This document shows positions 17,584-25,205 of a stretch of 32,767 nucleotides of DNA, piece after piece; within the stretch, counting starts at the first letter, position 1, and every line of letters begins with the position of its first letter. Made by a program: the position numbers and the translations under genes. The notes under the pieces were generated by a model. It made no database searches. It saw nothing but the letters and a program-made list of their open reading frames with translations, and was not told the origin of the DNA. The stretch covers positions 1 to 32,767 of the forward strand of contig JAQXDR010000192.1 in NCBI GenBank assembly GCA_029251265.1. Direction: 5' to 3'. This DNA is from Pseudoprimorskyibacter sp. GTDB taxonomy: Bacteria; Pseudomonadota; Alphaproteobacteria; Rhodobacterales; Rhodobacteraceae.

Positions 17584-17790
17584 TTGCCAGAGATCGTCAT
17601 TGGTTCAGTCGTTGGAGGCTTTACTTATCCTTTCGGTGGACTCGTATACGGGGCACTTGCAGACCAAACAGCAAGACGCGGCAGAGCGCCCCCGCGAAAA
17701 ACAGTTTACTGCTTGGCGATAGCGCCAATTCATTTGGCGCAAGATGATAGACACCCGTGGCGCCAAAGGGCTAAGGTGGAAATTCTTTAA
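17584..17790 (+). CDS. Doubtful small open reading frame, possibly third member of the cassette
   Basis: A possible TTG start at 17584 opens a 68-residue frame. The first 28 residues are hydrophobic and glycine-rich (VIGSVVGGFTYPFGGLVYGALAD). The rest is basic and does not look like a folded domain. The upstream region (AAGAGAA) is a poor ribosome site. It could be the 3' part of the decayed gene before it, or noise. Confidence 0.22.
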   Translation: MPEIVIGSVVGGFTYPFGGLVYGALADQTARRGRAPPRKTVYCLAIAPIHLAQDDRHPWRQRAKVEIL

Positions 17791-17815
17791 AATTCAAACA
17801 ACAATGTTGCCAGGC

Positions 17816-17834
17816 TTGGTCGACACCCGACCAA
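17816..17834. promoter_or_regulatory. Perfect 7-bp inverted repeat over a candidate -35 box
   Basis: TTGGTCG (17816-17822) and CGACCAA (17828-17834) are exact reverse complements with a 5-bp spacer. The left arm contains TTGGTC, which is 18 bp before TATGAT at 17840-17845. The symmetry and position suggest a repressor operator over a promoter. It could instead be a weak terminator stem for upstream genes, but no T run follows. Confidence 0.4.
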
Positions 17835-17845
17835 CTGACTATGAT
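17816..17845 (+). promoter_or_regulatory. Candidate promoter for the small RNA
   Basis: The -35 candidate is TTGGTC (17816-17821) and the -10 candidate is TATGAT (17840-17845), separated by 18 bp; an overlapping GATAAT lies at 17843-17848. Transcription would begin near 17852, giving a ~96-nt RNA that ends at the terminator at 17947. Confidence 0.4.
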
Positions 17846-17851
17846 AATGTT

Positions 17852-17947
17852 AACCTTTTCAGGATTTTCTGAGTGCTCCGATGGGTGGACCATCGGCAGA
17901 TCCTCCCTGTAAGACTGACCGCGCTGTTCAAACAGCGCGGTTTTTTT
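17852..17947 (+). ncRNA. Candidate small RNA with anti-Shine-Dalgarno loop
   Basis: Three stems follow one another. CCGATGG (17878-17884) pairs with CCATCGG (17890-17896) around a 5-nt loop. GCAG (17896-17899) can pair with CTGT (17907-17910, last pair G-U) and present ATCCTCC in the loop. CCGCGCTG (17919-17926) pairs with CAGCGCGG (17933-17940), followed by T7. The TCCTCCC at 17901-17907 is an exact complement of a GGAGGA ribosome site. Loops with CCUCC occur in known alphaproteobacterial stress sRNAs, but I cannot show homology. The start point is inferred from promoter-like boxes. Confidence 0.5.
17919..17947 (+). terminator. Strong intrinsic terminator
   Basis: An 8-bp GC-rich perfect stem (CCGCGCTG / CAGCGCGG, loop TTCAAA) is followed directly by seven T at 17941-17947. 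This is the clearest rho-independent terminator in the window. No protein-coding gene ends just upstream, so it most likely ends a small RNA. Confidence 0.85.
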
Positions 17948-18022
17948 AAAGGCTTATGACCCACCAAGCCCGAAAACATCAAAAAATTACCCAGCTTCTG
18001 GCTGATTGTTCCAAAAATTCAG

Positions 18023-18123
18023 TTGACCGGTGAGTTAGAGTTTCGTAGCGTCCGCTCACAATAAGTCGGTCAGTCCGACGGGGAGAAAAATTTGAAAAAG
18101 GGATCTGTTTTGATCCCTTTTTC
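18023..18123 (+). ncRNA. Second, weaker small-RNA candidate
   Basis: A TTGACC box at 18023-18028 could be a -35, but its -10 partner is poor. Downstream, GTCGG (18065-18069) pairs with CCGAC (18075-18079), followed by GGGGAG (18080-18085 region) and then the 12-bp terminator repeat at 18094-18123. The purine run could pair with the CTCCCT of the neighbouring candidate. No start is defined, so this is only a suggestion. Confidence 0.28.
18094..18123. terminator. Perfect 12-bp inverted repeat, bidirectional terminator
   Basis: GAAAAAGGGATC (18094-18105) and GATCCCTTTTTC (18112-18123) are exact reverse complements around a 6-nt loop. A-run and T-run flanks make it work on either strand. No coding gene ends immediately before it on either strand. 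Confidence 0.75.
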
Positions 18124-18267
18124 TTATGTTCGAAAGCAAAAAATAACGGTTATTCGAATATCAGGCGCCCTGCGAGAATTTGCCAATGACCGTATTCCAC
18201 CTACCTGACACACGTAGCCAAACATGCTAGTGCTTGCGCATAATCAATGGCAGATCAGGGATCCAAA

Positions 18268-18819
18268 ATGAAGTTATGGAAGGCTTTTGTCGTTTGCTCA
18301 GCCCTCGCATCAGGACAGGCTGCTTTTGCGCAAGACACCGATATATCGGCTGACTCAATTCGTCTGGATGAACGGGCCTACATCAGTGAAGTCATCGGTG
18401 ACTGGGCGCTGCAATGTTTGCGCACAGAAGATGGCGGTGAAGAGCCCTGTCAGATGTACCAAAAATTAACGGATGGCAATGGCACCCCAGTGATGGAAAT
18501 CACGGTTTTCAAACTTCAAGGGCGCGGAATAATTACCGCAGGCGCATCAATTGTCGTTCCACTGGAAACCTTGCTTACGTCAGGTCTGCGGATGCAGATT
18601 GATTCTGCGCCCGAGCGACGTTTTGATTTTGCATTTTGTACAGAGTTTGGTTGTTATGCTCGACTTGGACTGACGGCCGAGGATGTGGCCGCATTGAAAA
18701 AGGGCGCTGTTGCTGCGCTACGGATTGTACCAGCCGCCGCCCCTGATCAAGAGGTCGCGCTTGATTTGTCTTTGCGCGGTTTCACGGCCAGCTATGCGAA
18801 AGTCAGTACAGCGCGTTAG
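18268..18819 (+). CDS. Invasion-associated locus B (IalB) family protein
   Basis: The 183-residue protein has a signal peptide (MKLWKAFVVCSALASGQAAFA) and a mature start at QDTDIS. The IalB pattern is clear: VIGDWALQCLRTEDGGEEPCQMYQ, a central strand-rich part, and FAFCTEFGCYARLGLTAEDV with the second cysteine pair, likely two disulfides. Members are periplasmic or surface proteins. In Bartonella IalB aids erythrocyte entry, but in marine relatives the role is unknown. The frame is open to 18247, but the ATG at 18268 has AGGGA upstream and directly starts the signal peptide. It converges with lpxB. Confidence 0.9.
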   Translation: MKLWKAFVVCSALASGQAAFAQDTDISADSIRLDERAYISEVIGDWALQCLRTEDGGEEPCQMYQKLTDGNGTPVMEITVFKLQGRGIITAGASIVVPLETLLTSGLRMQIDSAPERRFDFAFCTEFGCYARLGLTAEDVAALKKGAVAALRIVPAAAPDQEVALDLSLRGFTASYAKVSTAR

Positions 18820-18856
18820 GTAAACACAGCCTGTGCTGGAAAGGCTTCAAGCCGTA

Positions 18857-20041
18857 TCAAGGACGTTTTGAGGTCTTTGTAAGCCCCGAAAGAACGGCAC
18901 GTGCCGCTAGGTGCCCCGGAGGGTCACCCCCTGCCCCCAATCGATCCATACACACTGCCATGGCGGAATATTGGGCCTCTGGGTCGGACAAGACATCCTT
19001 CATCGCGGAAGCAATCAAATCAGGTCGGCAGCGTTTGCCAATAAATTCAGGGATCGCACGACTCTCAGCCACAAGATTGACCAAAGTCACCGTATCTACG
19101 CGCAACATCCGTCCAATAATCTGGCGCGACACCCAATTCATATCATAGGCAATCACCATCGGCGTGCGGGTTGCTGCAAGTTCCAGTGAAACGGTTCCAG
19201 ATGCTGCAAGCGCCGCAGTTGCGGCAGCAAAAGCCGCTCGTTTTTGTGCTTGAAAGGTTACAGGATCCTGATCAAGCGGGGACACAATTATCGGTTTGAT
19301 TGGCCAACCCAACACGGCCTCTTTCACAGCTTCAGCAACAGGCGACGCGGCAACAACCACAACGCGGAGATCAGGAAAAGACGTAGACAATGGACCTAAA
19401 ACTTGTCCCAAAACAGGCGTCAGCCGCGATACCTCACTCCGACGCGACCCTGGCAAGACCAAAACCAAAGGAGCCTCCCCAACCCCATGATCTGCGCGAA
19501 ACGTCTCTGCCTCGGCAAGTGTCGCTCGCGGTTCGGTTACCACAGGATGGCCCACAAAATCGCAGCGCATCCCGGCGGCTTGCATATAGGGCGGCTCGAA
19601 CGGTAACAGCGCAAGCACCTGATCAACATATGCCGCCATTTTGGCCGCACGTCCCGGACGCCATGCCCAGACAGTTGGCGCCACATAATGGACGATACGA
19701 ATGTCACTGGCCGCACGGACAAGCCGGGCCACACGCAGGCTGAATTCGGGTAGGTCAATTGTAATCAACACGTCCGGACGCGCGGCAATAATGTCCTCGG
19801 CTGTTTGGCGGATGCGCGCCTTAAGCGCGCGGTAGTGTGACAGGATTTCGACGACCCCCATAATCGAAATTTCTTGCATGGGAAACAGACTTTGTAATCC
19901 CTGCTCAATCATTAAATCGCCGCCGATTCCCTGAAAATCGACCTGTTTGCCTGCCTCGTCGCGCAAGCCCCTGATCAGTGCCGCCCCCAAACGATCGCCG
20001 GAGGGTTCGCCCGCAATCATATAGACATTCAACGCACCCAC
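18857..20041 (-). CDS. lpxB: Lipid-A-disaccharide synthase
   Basis: LpxB joins UDP-2,3-diacylglucosamine to lipid X at the inner membrane to give the lipid A disaccharide. The 394-residue GT19 protein begins with MIAGEPSGDRLGAALI and contains LMIEQGLQSLFPMQEISIMGVVEIL, IDLPEFSLRVAR, the YVAPTVWAWRPGRA block and LVLPGSRRSEV. The start is GTG at 20041, overlapping the lpxI stop by 13 nt. An internal ATG at 20020 is a possible alternative. It is the last gene of the envelope operon. Confidence 0.96.
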   Translation of the reverse strand: MGALNVYMIAGEPSGDRLGAALIRGLRDEAGKQVDFQGIGGDLMIEQGLQSLFPMQEISIMGVVEILSHYRALKARIRQTAEDIIAARPDVLITIDLPEFSLRVARLVRAASDIRIVHYVAPTVWAWRPGRAAKMAAYVDQVLALLPFEPPYMQAAGMRCDFVGHPVVTEPRATLAEAETFRADHGVGEAPLVLVLPGSRRSEVSRLTPVLGQVLGPLSTSFPDLRVVVVAASPVAEAVKEAVLGWPIKPIIVSPLDQDPVTFQAQKRAAFAAATAALAASGTVSLELAATRTPMVIAYDMNWVSRQIIGRMLRVDTVTLVNLVAESRAIPEFIGKRCRPDLIASAMKDVLSDPEAQYSAMAVCMDRLGAGGDPPGHLAARAVLSGLTKTSKRP

Positions 20042-20787
20042 AAAAACATCCCCGCCTCTTTAAAGCTGGCGATGGTCTGTGCTTGATCCAACATCAAAAC
20101 ACCACCCGCCACCAAAATAACCCCGGCCAAGCCGGCCCGGGCGGCGGACTGCGCTGTATTGGGTCCAACAGTGGGCAGATCTGCGCGGCGATCCTGATCA
20201 GGCTTTGGTCCTTTGACCAAAACGGCCCCACGTGGCGCCCGAGCAATCAATGCATCTGTGCCGCTGTCGTCTTCTTGATCAATGACCCGGCCATCCATCA
20301 CAAGACACGCCTGTCCAAGATCCGCCGTTCCCATATCCTGCAGCGCGTTCAATCCAAGCTGGGCAATCGTTTCGTCCGGTGCGGCGCCCGCCAAAATCCC
20401 GGTGGGCGCCAATAAGGATGGAGCTGCCTCGGCAACGCCCAGAACATGCAGTCCGGCGTCTTCAAAAAAGGAAATGACCACGCGCAACGCACCATCATCG
20501 CCCTGAGCCAAAGCTTTTTGAATGCGTGGCACCAATGGCAGAGTAGCGGCGTCCAACTTGGATGGATCCACAGAGGGCCGATCAATTGCGCCACACATAC
20601 ACACATGAGTCACCCCCATGGCGGGCAGGTTTTGCAACGTTGAGCCCAGCGTTTCCAAACGGATTTCATGATTTACGACAAGACCTTTTGGTGTTGTGCC
20701 ATGTACAGCACAGACCAATGGCGGCTCGCTTTGAACATTGGCAACAGCCAGTGGTAATTCGCCACGTCCCGCGATCAAGGCCAACAT
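20029..20787 (-). CDS. lpxI: UDP-2,3-diacylglucosamine pyrophosphatase LpxI
   Basis: LpxI hydrolyses UDP-2,3-diacylglucosamine to lipid X, replacing LpxH in many alphaproteobacteria. The 252-residue protein shows the DUF1009 features: the start LALIAGRGELPLAVA, the MGVTHVCMCGAIDRPS region, GAAPDETIAQLGLNALQDMGTADLGQACLV, and the C-terminal RRADLPTVGPNT followed by a hydrophobic glycine-rich block. It lies between lpxA and lpxB, with a 5-bp gap to lpxA and an overlap with lpxB. Confidence 0.92.
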   Translation of the reverse strand: MLALIAGRGELPLAVANVQSEPPLVCAVHGTTPKGLVVNHEIRLETLGSTLQNLPAMGVTHVCMCGAIDRPSVDPSKLDAATLPLVPRIQKALAQGDDGALRVVISFFEDAGLHVLGVAEAAPSLLAPTGILAGAAPDETIAQLGLNALQDMGTADLGQACLVMDGRVIDQEDDSGTDALIARAPRGAVLVKGPKPDQDRRADLPTVGPNTAQSAARAGLAGVILVAGGVLMLDQAQTIASFKEAGMFLWVR

Positions 20788-20792
20788 ATGTG

Positions 20793-21578
20793 TCAGTTCG
20801 GTGTCAAGAACGACCGTTCCGTATCGCCCAAGACAAATTCAATGATTTCGTTAACGTAGACGCTTTCGCTTTCATCACCGAGACGCCTTGCCCGATCCAG
20901 AAATGTCCCATCACCCTGTGCAAGGGTCTGAAATGCTGCACGCAAAGCCGTGATATCAGAACGATCGACACCGCGCCGCTTTAACCCAACCAGATTCAGT
21001 CCTTCAAGTTCGCCACGTTTGGCCTGCACCAACCCATGGGGGATCACGTCGTTTGTCACCATTGTCACTGCGCCAATAATCGCACCCCGACCGACGCGAA
21101 CAAACTGGTGAATTCCAGAAAGGCCGCCGATAATCACATTGTCAGAAATCACGCAATGCCCAGCCACAGCGACATTATTTGCAAAGATGACATTGCTGCC
21201 AACGCGGGCATCATGGGCAATATGACAACCAGCCATGAACAAGCCATCATCCCCAACCGAGGTCAGCCCGCCCCCACCTTCGGTGCCGGTGTTCATGGTC
21301 ACATGTTCACGAATACGATTGCGCGCCCCAATCTCTAATCGTGTTATTTCACCCCTGAATTTAAGGTCCTGCGGTATCTCACCGATCACCGAAAACGGGA
21401 AAATTTCGGTTTTCTCCCCGATCGTGGTAATGCCGGCAACGACCACATGGCTCTTCAGCTTTACGCCGGTGTGTAAGGTCACGTTTGGACCCACATGGCA
21501 AAAGGGGCCAATAAAAACATCATCACCGATTTTGGCGCCCTCTTCGACAACCGCCGACGGATGTATCTGCGCGCTCAC
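20793..21578 (-). CDS. lpxA: UDP-N-acetylglucosamine acyltransferase
   Basis: LpxA acylates UDP-GlcNAc in the first step of lipid A synthesis. The 261-residue protein is a left-handed beta helix of hexapeptide repeats ([25 protein letters not shown] onward) with the catalytic histidine in [15 protein letters not shown] and the conserved [12 protein letters not shown]. The helical C-terminal domain starts near [14 protein letters not shown]. The start is GTG, overlapping the fabZ TGA as GTGA. Confidence 0.97.
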   Translation of the reverse strand: MSAQIHPSAVVEEGAKIGDDVFIGPFCHVGPNVTLHTGVKLKSHVVVAGITTIGEKTEIFPFSVIGEIPQDLKFRGEITRLEIGARNRIREHVTMNTGTEGGGGLTSVGDDGLFMAGCHIAHDARVGSNVIFANNVAVAGHCVISDNVIIGGLSGIHQFVRVGRGAIIGAVTMVTNDVIPHGLVQAKRGELEGLNLVGLKRRGVDRSDITALRAAFQTLAQGDGTFLDRARRLGDESESVYVNEIIEFVLGDTERSFLTPN

Positions 21579-22036
21579 GCCGGCAGGTCCATCATTGCGG
21601 TGAACTCGGCCTCTGCTGCCATTTCTCCATCCACTGTAGCTATGCCAGAAAATTTCCAGACCTTTCCCCCCGGTTTGCCGCGCAGGGTCGTCAGCTCCAT
21701 CTCAAGCACATCGCCGGGGACCACCTTGCGGCGAAATTTGCACTTGTCGATGCCCATAAAGTAAATCAACAGATCCTTGTCGGCCAAGTTCATCGCGACA
21801 CCGACCATAACCGCTGAGGTCTGTGCCATGGCCTCTACGATCATCACCCCTGGCATGATCGGAGTGCCCGGAAAATGTCCCTGAAAGTGAGGTTCATTCA
21901 TAGTGACGTTTTTCAGGCCTTTCGCTGATTTCGTCCCGTCAATGTCAACCACGCGATCTACCAGCAAAAAGGGATAGCGATGCGGAAGAATTCGCTGGAT
22001 CAGCTGAATATCTGCGCTGGCGAGAGGCTCTGTCAT
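21575..22036 (-). CDS. fabZ: 3-hydroxyacyl-ACP dehydratase FabZ
   Basis: FabZ dehydrates 3-hydroxyacyl-ACP in fatty-acid elongation, and also balances flux with LpxA for the shared hydroxyacyl-ACP pool. The 153-residue hot-dog-fold protein has the [13 protein letters not shown] block and the catalytic [19 protein letters not shown] (catalytic His in the preceding HFQGHFPG, with Glu in VEAMAQ). The frame is open to 22075, but the ATG at 22036 has an AAGGA site and matches the family start. It overlaps lpxA by 4 nt. lpxD, often next to it, is not here. Confidence 0.96.
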   Translation of the reverse strand: MTEPLASADIQLIQRILPHRYPFLLVDRVVDIDGTKSAKGLKNVTMNEPHFQGHFPGTPIMPGVMIVEAMAQTSAVMVGVAMNLADKDLLIYFMGIDKCKFRRKVVPGDVLEMELTTLRGKPGGKVWKFSGIATVDGEMAAEAEFTAMMDLPA

Positions 22037-22109
22037 GGGGCATCCTTTATTATTGATTGCGAGCGTGCGTAGCAATCATGCGTTCTTTGAGCAAGGCGTC
22101 GCACATGAT

Positions 22110-22637
22110 TTACGGTTCCTCATCCAACAACGTGGTGTCGATCCTCACAATGGCAATTTCTGTAATATTGATCCCTGAAATATCCAAAACCACATTGCGC
22201 CGTTCAATCATCACCGCAGCACCACGGTCACGCATTATTTGCTCCAATACGGGTCGAACTGCCAGAAAGAACTGCTCGCGAGCAGAATCGCTACGCTGCT
22301 CTAATGCGCGCTGCTTTGCATCTTGCTCCCGACGCAGACGGGTAACTTTTTCATCAAATGCGTCCGTCAAGACAAGGAAGTCTTGCGCACTCAAAAGCTC
22401 TCTCTGATTGGTCAGAGCAATTTCTTCTGCTGTCAGTTCAGCAAGAATCCCGCGATTTTCAGCAGCCAAGGCAGCGCGTTGCCTCGCAAACTGCTCTGCC
22501 ATTTTTCGCCCAAATTGACTACCCGCGTAGACACGGTCTGACTCAATCGTCAAAACCGGTGCTCTTGGAACGGTGTCTTGCGCAAGCAGCCCAGCCGGCG
22601 AAAAAAATAAGCACAGCGCGAAGACAAGCGCCCGCAT
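22110..22637 (-). CDS. OmpH/Skp-family periplasmic chaperone
   Basis: A 175-residue protein has a signal peptide (MRALVFALCLFFSPAGLLA), then a short strand (PVLTIESDRVYAGSQFG), a long charged coiled-coil stretch rich in Glu, Gln and Arg (about residues 45-125), and a closing strand set (VLDISGINITEIAIVRIDTTLL). This is the Skp trimer architecture, which carries unfolded outer-membrane proteins to BamA. It lies 3 bp after bamA and clearly shares its transcript. Sequence conservation in Skp is low, so the call rests on architecture and position. Confidence 0.85.
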   Translation of the reverse strand: MRALVFALCLFFSPAGLLAQDTVPRAPVLTIESDRVYAGSQFGRKMAEQFARQRAALAAENRGILAELTAEEIALTNQRELLSAQDFLVLTDAFDEKVTRLRREQDAKQRALEQRSDSAREQFFLAVRPVLEQIMRDRGAAVMIERRNVVLDISGINITEIAIVRIDTTLLDEEP

Positions 22638-22640
22638 GGA

Positions 22641-24956
22641 TCAGAACCGGGTCGAGATCGTTAGCTCAAAGTCCTGCACACGGTCAAACTCTTCTTTGGC
22701 AAGCGCCTGCGAGAAATTGAACCGAAGCGGACCCAACGCTGTATCCCAGAAAACAGAAGCACCGATTACATGGCGGGCCTCGAAGTCTTCATAAAGGGTA
22801 TTTGCATTTGCAGCATCCAGCCCCCACAGCGACCCGATATCGTAATAAACACCTGCTGAAATTCCTAATTCGTCAGGCAGTGGCAATGGAAACTCTGCTT
22901 CAAAACGTGCCACTGCGTAATAGTTTCCGCCCAAGGCATCATTCACGCCTGCAGGCGTGTCGATTTCACGGGGGCCAAACCCGCCCAATTCAAATCCGCG
23001 CATCGTCCGCGACCCCAACAAAAAGCGGTCCGTAATCCGAGATCCAGCCCCGGAATAATTGATTGCCCCACCCTCTAGGGTGGCCCGCAGTGTGACCTCT
23101 TCGCTCAGTACAGCGGTTTGCGCGCTGGCCAGCAGCCGCGTCTTGAGGAAAGTGTCGCTCTCACTATCAAGACCAAAGTCTTGGCTGAATTCGACCTTAA
23201 ACCCGTTATTTGGATCCAGGCCAAGTCTACGACTGTCATAATTAAGCGCATAGCCTACAGATTGCTGCCAAAGTTGTCCGCGTGTTGCCTCGTCATTGAT
23301 CAGGCTACCCACGTCGGCGCCAACATTCATAATTTCCGAAAGATCGGCGCTGTACCGCACAGACAATCGTGTCGATTCGGACATGGGAAACGTGAGCGAT
23401 GGTGAAAACGACCCAACAGTGGTGTCATAATCTGACGTTTGGTTATTCGTTGTGCCATAGCTTATGTTTGTCGCGAAACGCACGTCGCGCCCAAGGAATG
23501 CAGGTTCTGCAAAACTGAACTTGTAACGGCGGTTTGAATCCGTGGTTGTTATCCCGAGCGAGAGTTTCTGACCGCGTCCCAAAAAGTTCCGTTCCGCAAA
23601 ATCAACGGCCAGTCCAAAACCGTCAGATGTGGAGTATGTCCCGCCAAAAGACAGCGAGCCGGTGGGCTGTTCTTCGACATCGACCTCAACGATAACCTGC
23701 TGCGGCGTAGAGCCCTGGCGGGCATTTACCTGTACATCCCCGAAAAAGCCAAGCGCTCTGATCTTGTCAGCGGCATTGCGGATCGCGCGTGCATCGAATG
23801 GATCGCCTTCAGCGGTATCAAACTGCCTGCGGATAACCTGATCAAGGCTTGTTGTGTTGCCCTCAACGTCAATCCGCTCGACAAACAGCCTTTGGCTACG
23901 CACCAGTTCGTAGGTCACATCCAGCGTGAGGTCCCTGTCATTGCGCGAGACGCGTGGAGCGATGCGAATAAAGTTCATACCTTCACGGGCCACCAGCCGC
24001 TCAAGCCGAACAACCTCGCTTTCAACAACCTCTGGAGAATAAACGCGACCGGTGCGCGAGCGCAGAGCAGACTGGAAAAGCTCGAGATCCACCTCGGGCA
24101 GGTCTGAGACGACCTCAACCTGACCCATTGCGAATTGCTGGCCTTCCTCGATCGAAAAATTGACAAAATAGCCGTCACGGGCCTCTGACAATTCAGCATT
24201 CACACCCGTAATCCGGAAATCGACATATCCACGGCTTTGATAAAATTCCGTGAGCAACTGTTTGTCGAATTCAATGCGATCGGGGACAAAGGTGTCGCGG
24301 TTTATCAAGGACCGGAATATGCCCGCCTGTTTGCTATCCAAAACCCGGCGCAGGCGGCGATCAGAGTAGACGTCGTTACCGGTAAAGCCGATACGCTCTA
24401 CCTCGACAACGCCCCCCTCGAACACCTCAAAGACCACGTCAACTCGATTATCGCTGCGGCGAATGATGCGAGGTTGCACGCGCGCGGCCAATCGGCCGCT
24501 TTGTGCATAAGCGCCGGCAAGGCGCACGGCGTCTTCCTCGGCAGTGGTTGGATTGAATACAAGGCGCGATTGCGTCTCGATCAAGGGCAACAAGGTATCG
24601 TCACTCAGCCGCGCGTTGCCTTCGACAGTTATCAGATTGACTGTCGGGTATTCTTCGACCCGAATTATCAGGCGGTTGCCGCGGGGTACGATTTCGACGG
24701 TTTCAAACAAACCCGAGGCAAGAATGCGCTGGTAGGCATCATTCAACTCGGCCGGTGTGACGGCCTGATCTTTCGAAATCCCGGCATAGGACAAAATGGT
24801 CGAATCCTCGATCCGCTGATTTCCATCGATCTGAACCGTGGTAAAACTGAAAGCCTGCGCCAAAGCAGCGGTCGCCAGCGCCCCGGCGGCTACGAGAGCC
24901 GCCGCAATGGTCAATTTGCGGGCACGTCTTCCCGTACTACTTTGCGGTGTGGTCAT
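22641..24956 (-). CDS. bamA: Outer-membrane protein assembly factor BamA
   Basis: BamA is the Omp85 insertase at the heart of the BAM complex. The 771-residue protein has a signal peptide (cleavage after about residue 33, ATAALAQ), five POTRA-type repeats (roughly 35-420, for example FSFTTVQIDGNQRIEDSTI and QRLFVERIDVEGNTTSLDQVI), and a C-terminal barrel. The barrel holds the MRGFELGGFGPRE motif (the VRGF-like lock) and ends in the aromatic TISTRF, the usual outer-membrane signal. A TTGACA-type promoter candidate lies just upstream. Confidence 0.97.
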   Translation of the reverse strand: MTTPQSSTGRRARKLTIAAALVAAGALATAALAQAFSFTTVQIDGNQRIEDSTILSYAGISKDQAVTPAELNDAYQRILASGLFETVEIVPRGNRLIIRVEEYPTVNLITVEGNARLSDDTLLPLIETQSRLVFNPTTAEEDAVRLAGAYAQSGRLAARVQPRIIRRSDNRVDVVFEVFEGGVVEVERIGFTGNDVYSDRRLRRVLDSKQAGIFRSLINRDTFVPDRIEFDKQLLTEFYQSRGYVDFRITGVNAELSEARDGYFVNFSIEEGQQFAMGQVEVVSDLPEVDLELFQSALRSRTGRVYSPEVVESEVVRLERLVAREGMNFIRIAPRVSRNDRDLTLDVTYELVRSQRLFVERIDVEGNTTSLDQVIRRQFDTAEGDPFDARAIRNAADKIRALGFFGDVQVNARQGSTPQQVIVEVDVEEQPTGSLSFGGTYSTSDGFGLAVDFAERNFLGRGQKLSLGITTTDSNRRYKFSFAEPAFLGRDVRFATNISYGTTNNQTSDYDTTVGSFSPSLTFPMSESTRLSVRYSADLSEIMNVGADVGSLINDEATRGQLWQQSVGYALNYDSRRLGLDPNNGFKVEFSQDFGLDSESDTFLKTRLLASAQTAVLSEEVTLRATLEGGAINYSGAGSRITDRFLLGSRTMRGFELGGFGPREIDTPAGVNDALGGNYYAVARFEAEFPLPLPDELGISAGVYYDIGSLWGLDAANANTLYEDFEARHVIGASVFWDTALGPLRFNFSQALAKEEFDRVQDFELTISTRF

Positions 24957-24987
24957 GGAAACGCCCCCATTTTGCGTTGTCCCCTTG

Positions 24988-25016
24988 GTGGTAACGGCTC
25001 ACCGAGGCCTTGTCAA
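24988..25016 (-). promoter_or_regulatory. Candidate promoter before bamA
   Basis: On the minus strand a perfect TTGACA (25016-25011) lies 17 bp before TACCAC (24993-24988). Transcription would begin near 24981, about 25 bases before the bamA ATG. The -10 is weak, but the -35 and spacing are ideal. The 249-bp gap after rseP is long for this block and supports a separate promoter. Confidence 0.42.
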
Positions 25017-25205
25017 AACCGGCTCGGCTGCCTTTGGCGGAATTCTGGCCAGTTTCGGTAGATTGGCCGCTTCGTGTTGCAGGGAACACGCAGCGGCAGA
25101 CCACGGCGCAACCGCTGAAAACCAAGTTACAATCGATCAAGTATCTGATCTAAATTACTTAATTTCACACGATACATACAATTTCTAATGTTACCGAAAA
25201 CATGC

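Larger units (their letters stand above)
17791..18267. other. 477-bp intergenic stretch with small-RNA candidates and two strong terminators
   Basis: No convincing protein gene is present. The interval holds an inverted repeat and promoter-like boxes (17816-17845), a compact three-hairpin transcript candidate ending in a strong terminator (about 17852-17947), a second hairpin-rich stretch ending in a perfect 12-bp inverted repeat (18094-18123), and about 140 bp of AT-rich leader before the ialB-like gene. Separate entries describe these. Confidence 0.7.

Noticed and set aside
18029-18085. A tRNA gene in the hairpin-rich gap
   Set aside because: There is no GGTTCRANYCC arm, no acceptor pairing and no anticodon arm of the right size.
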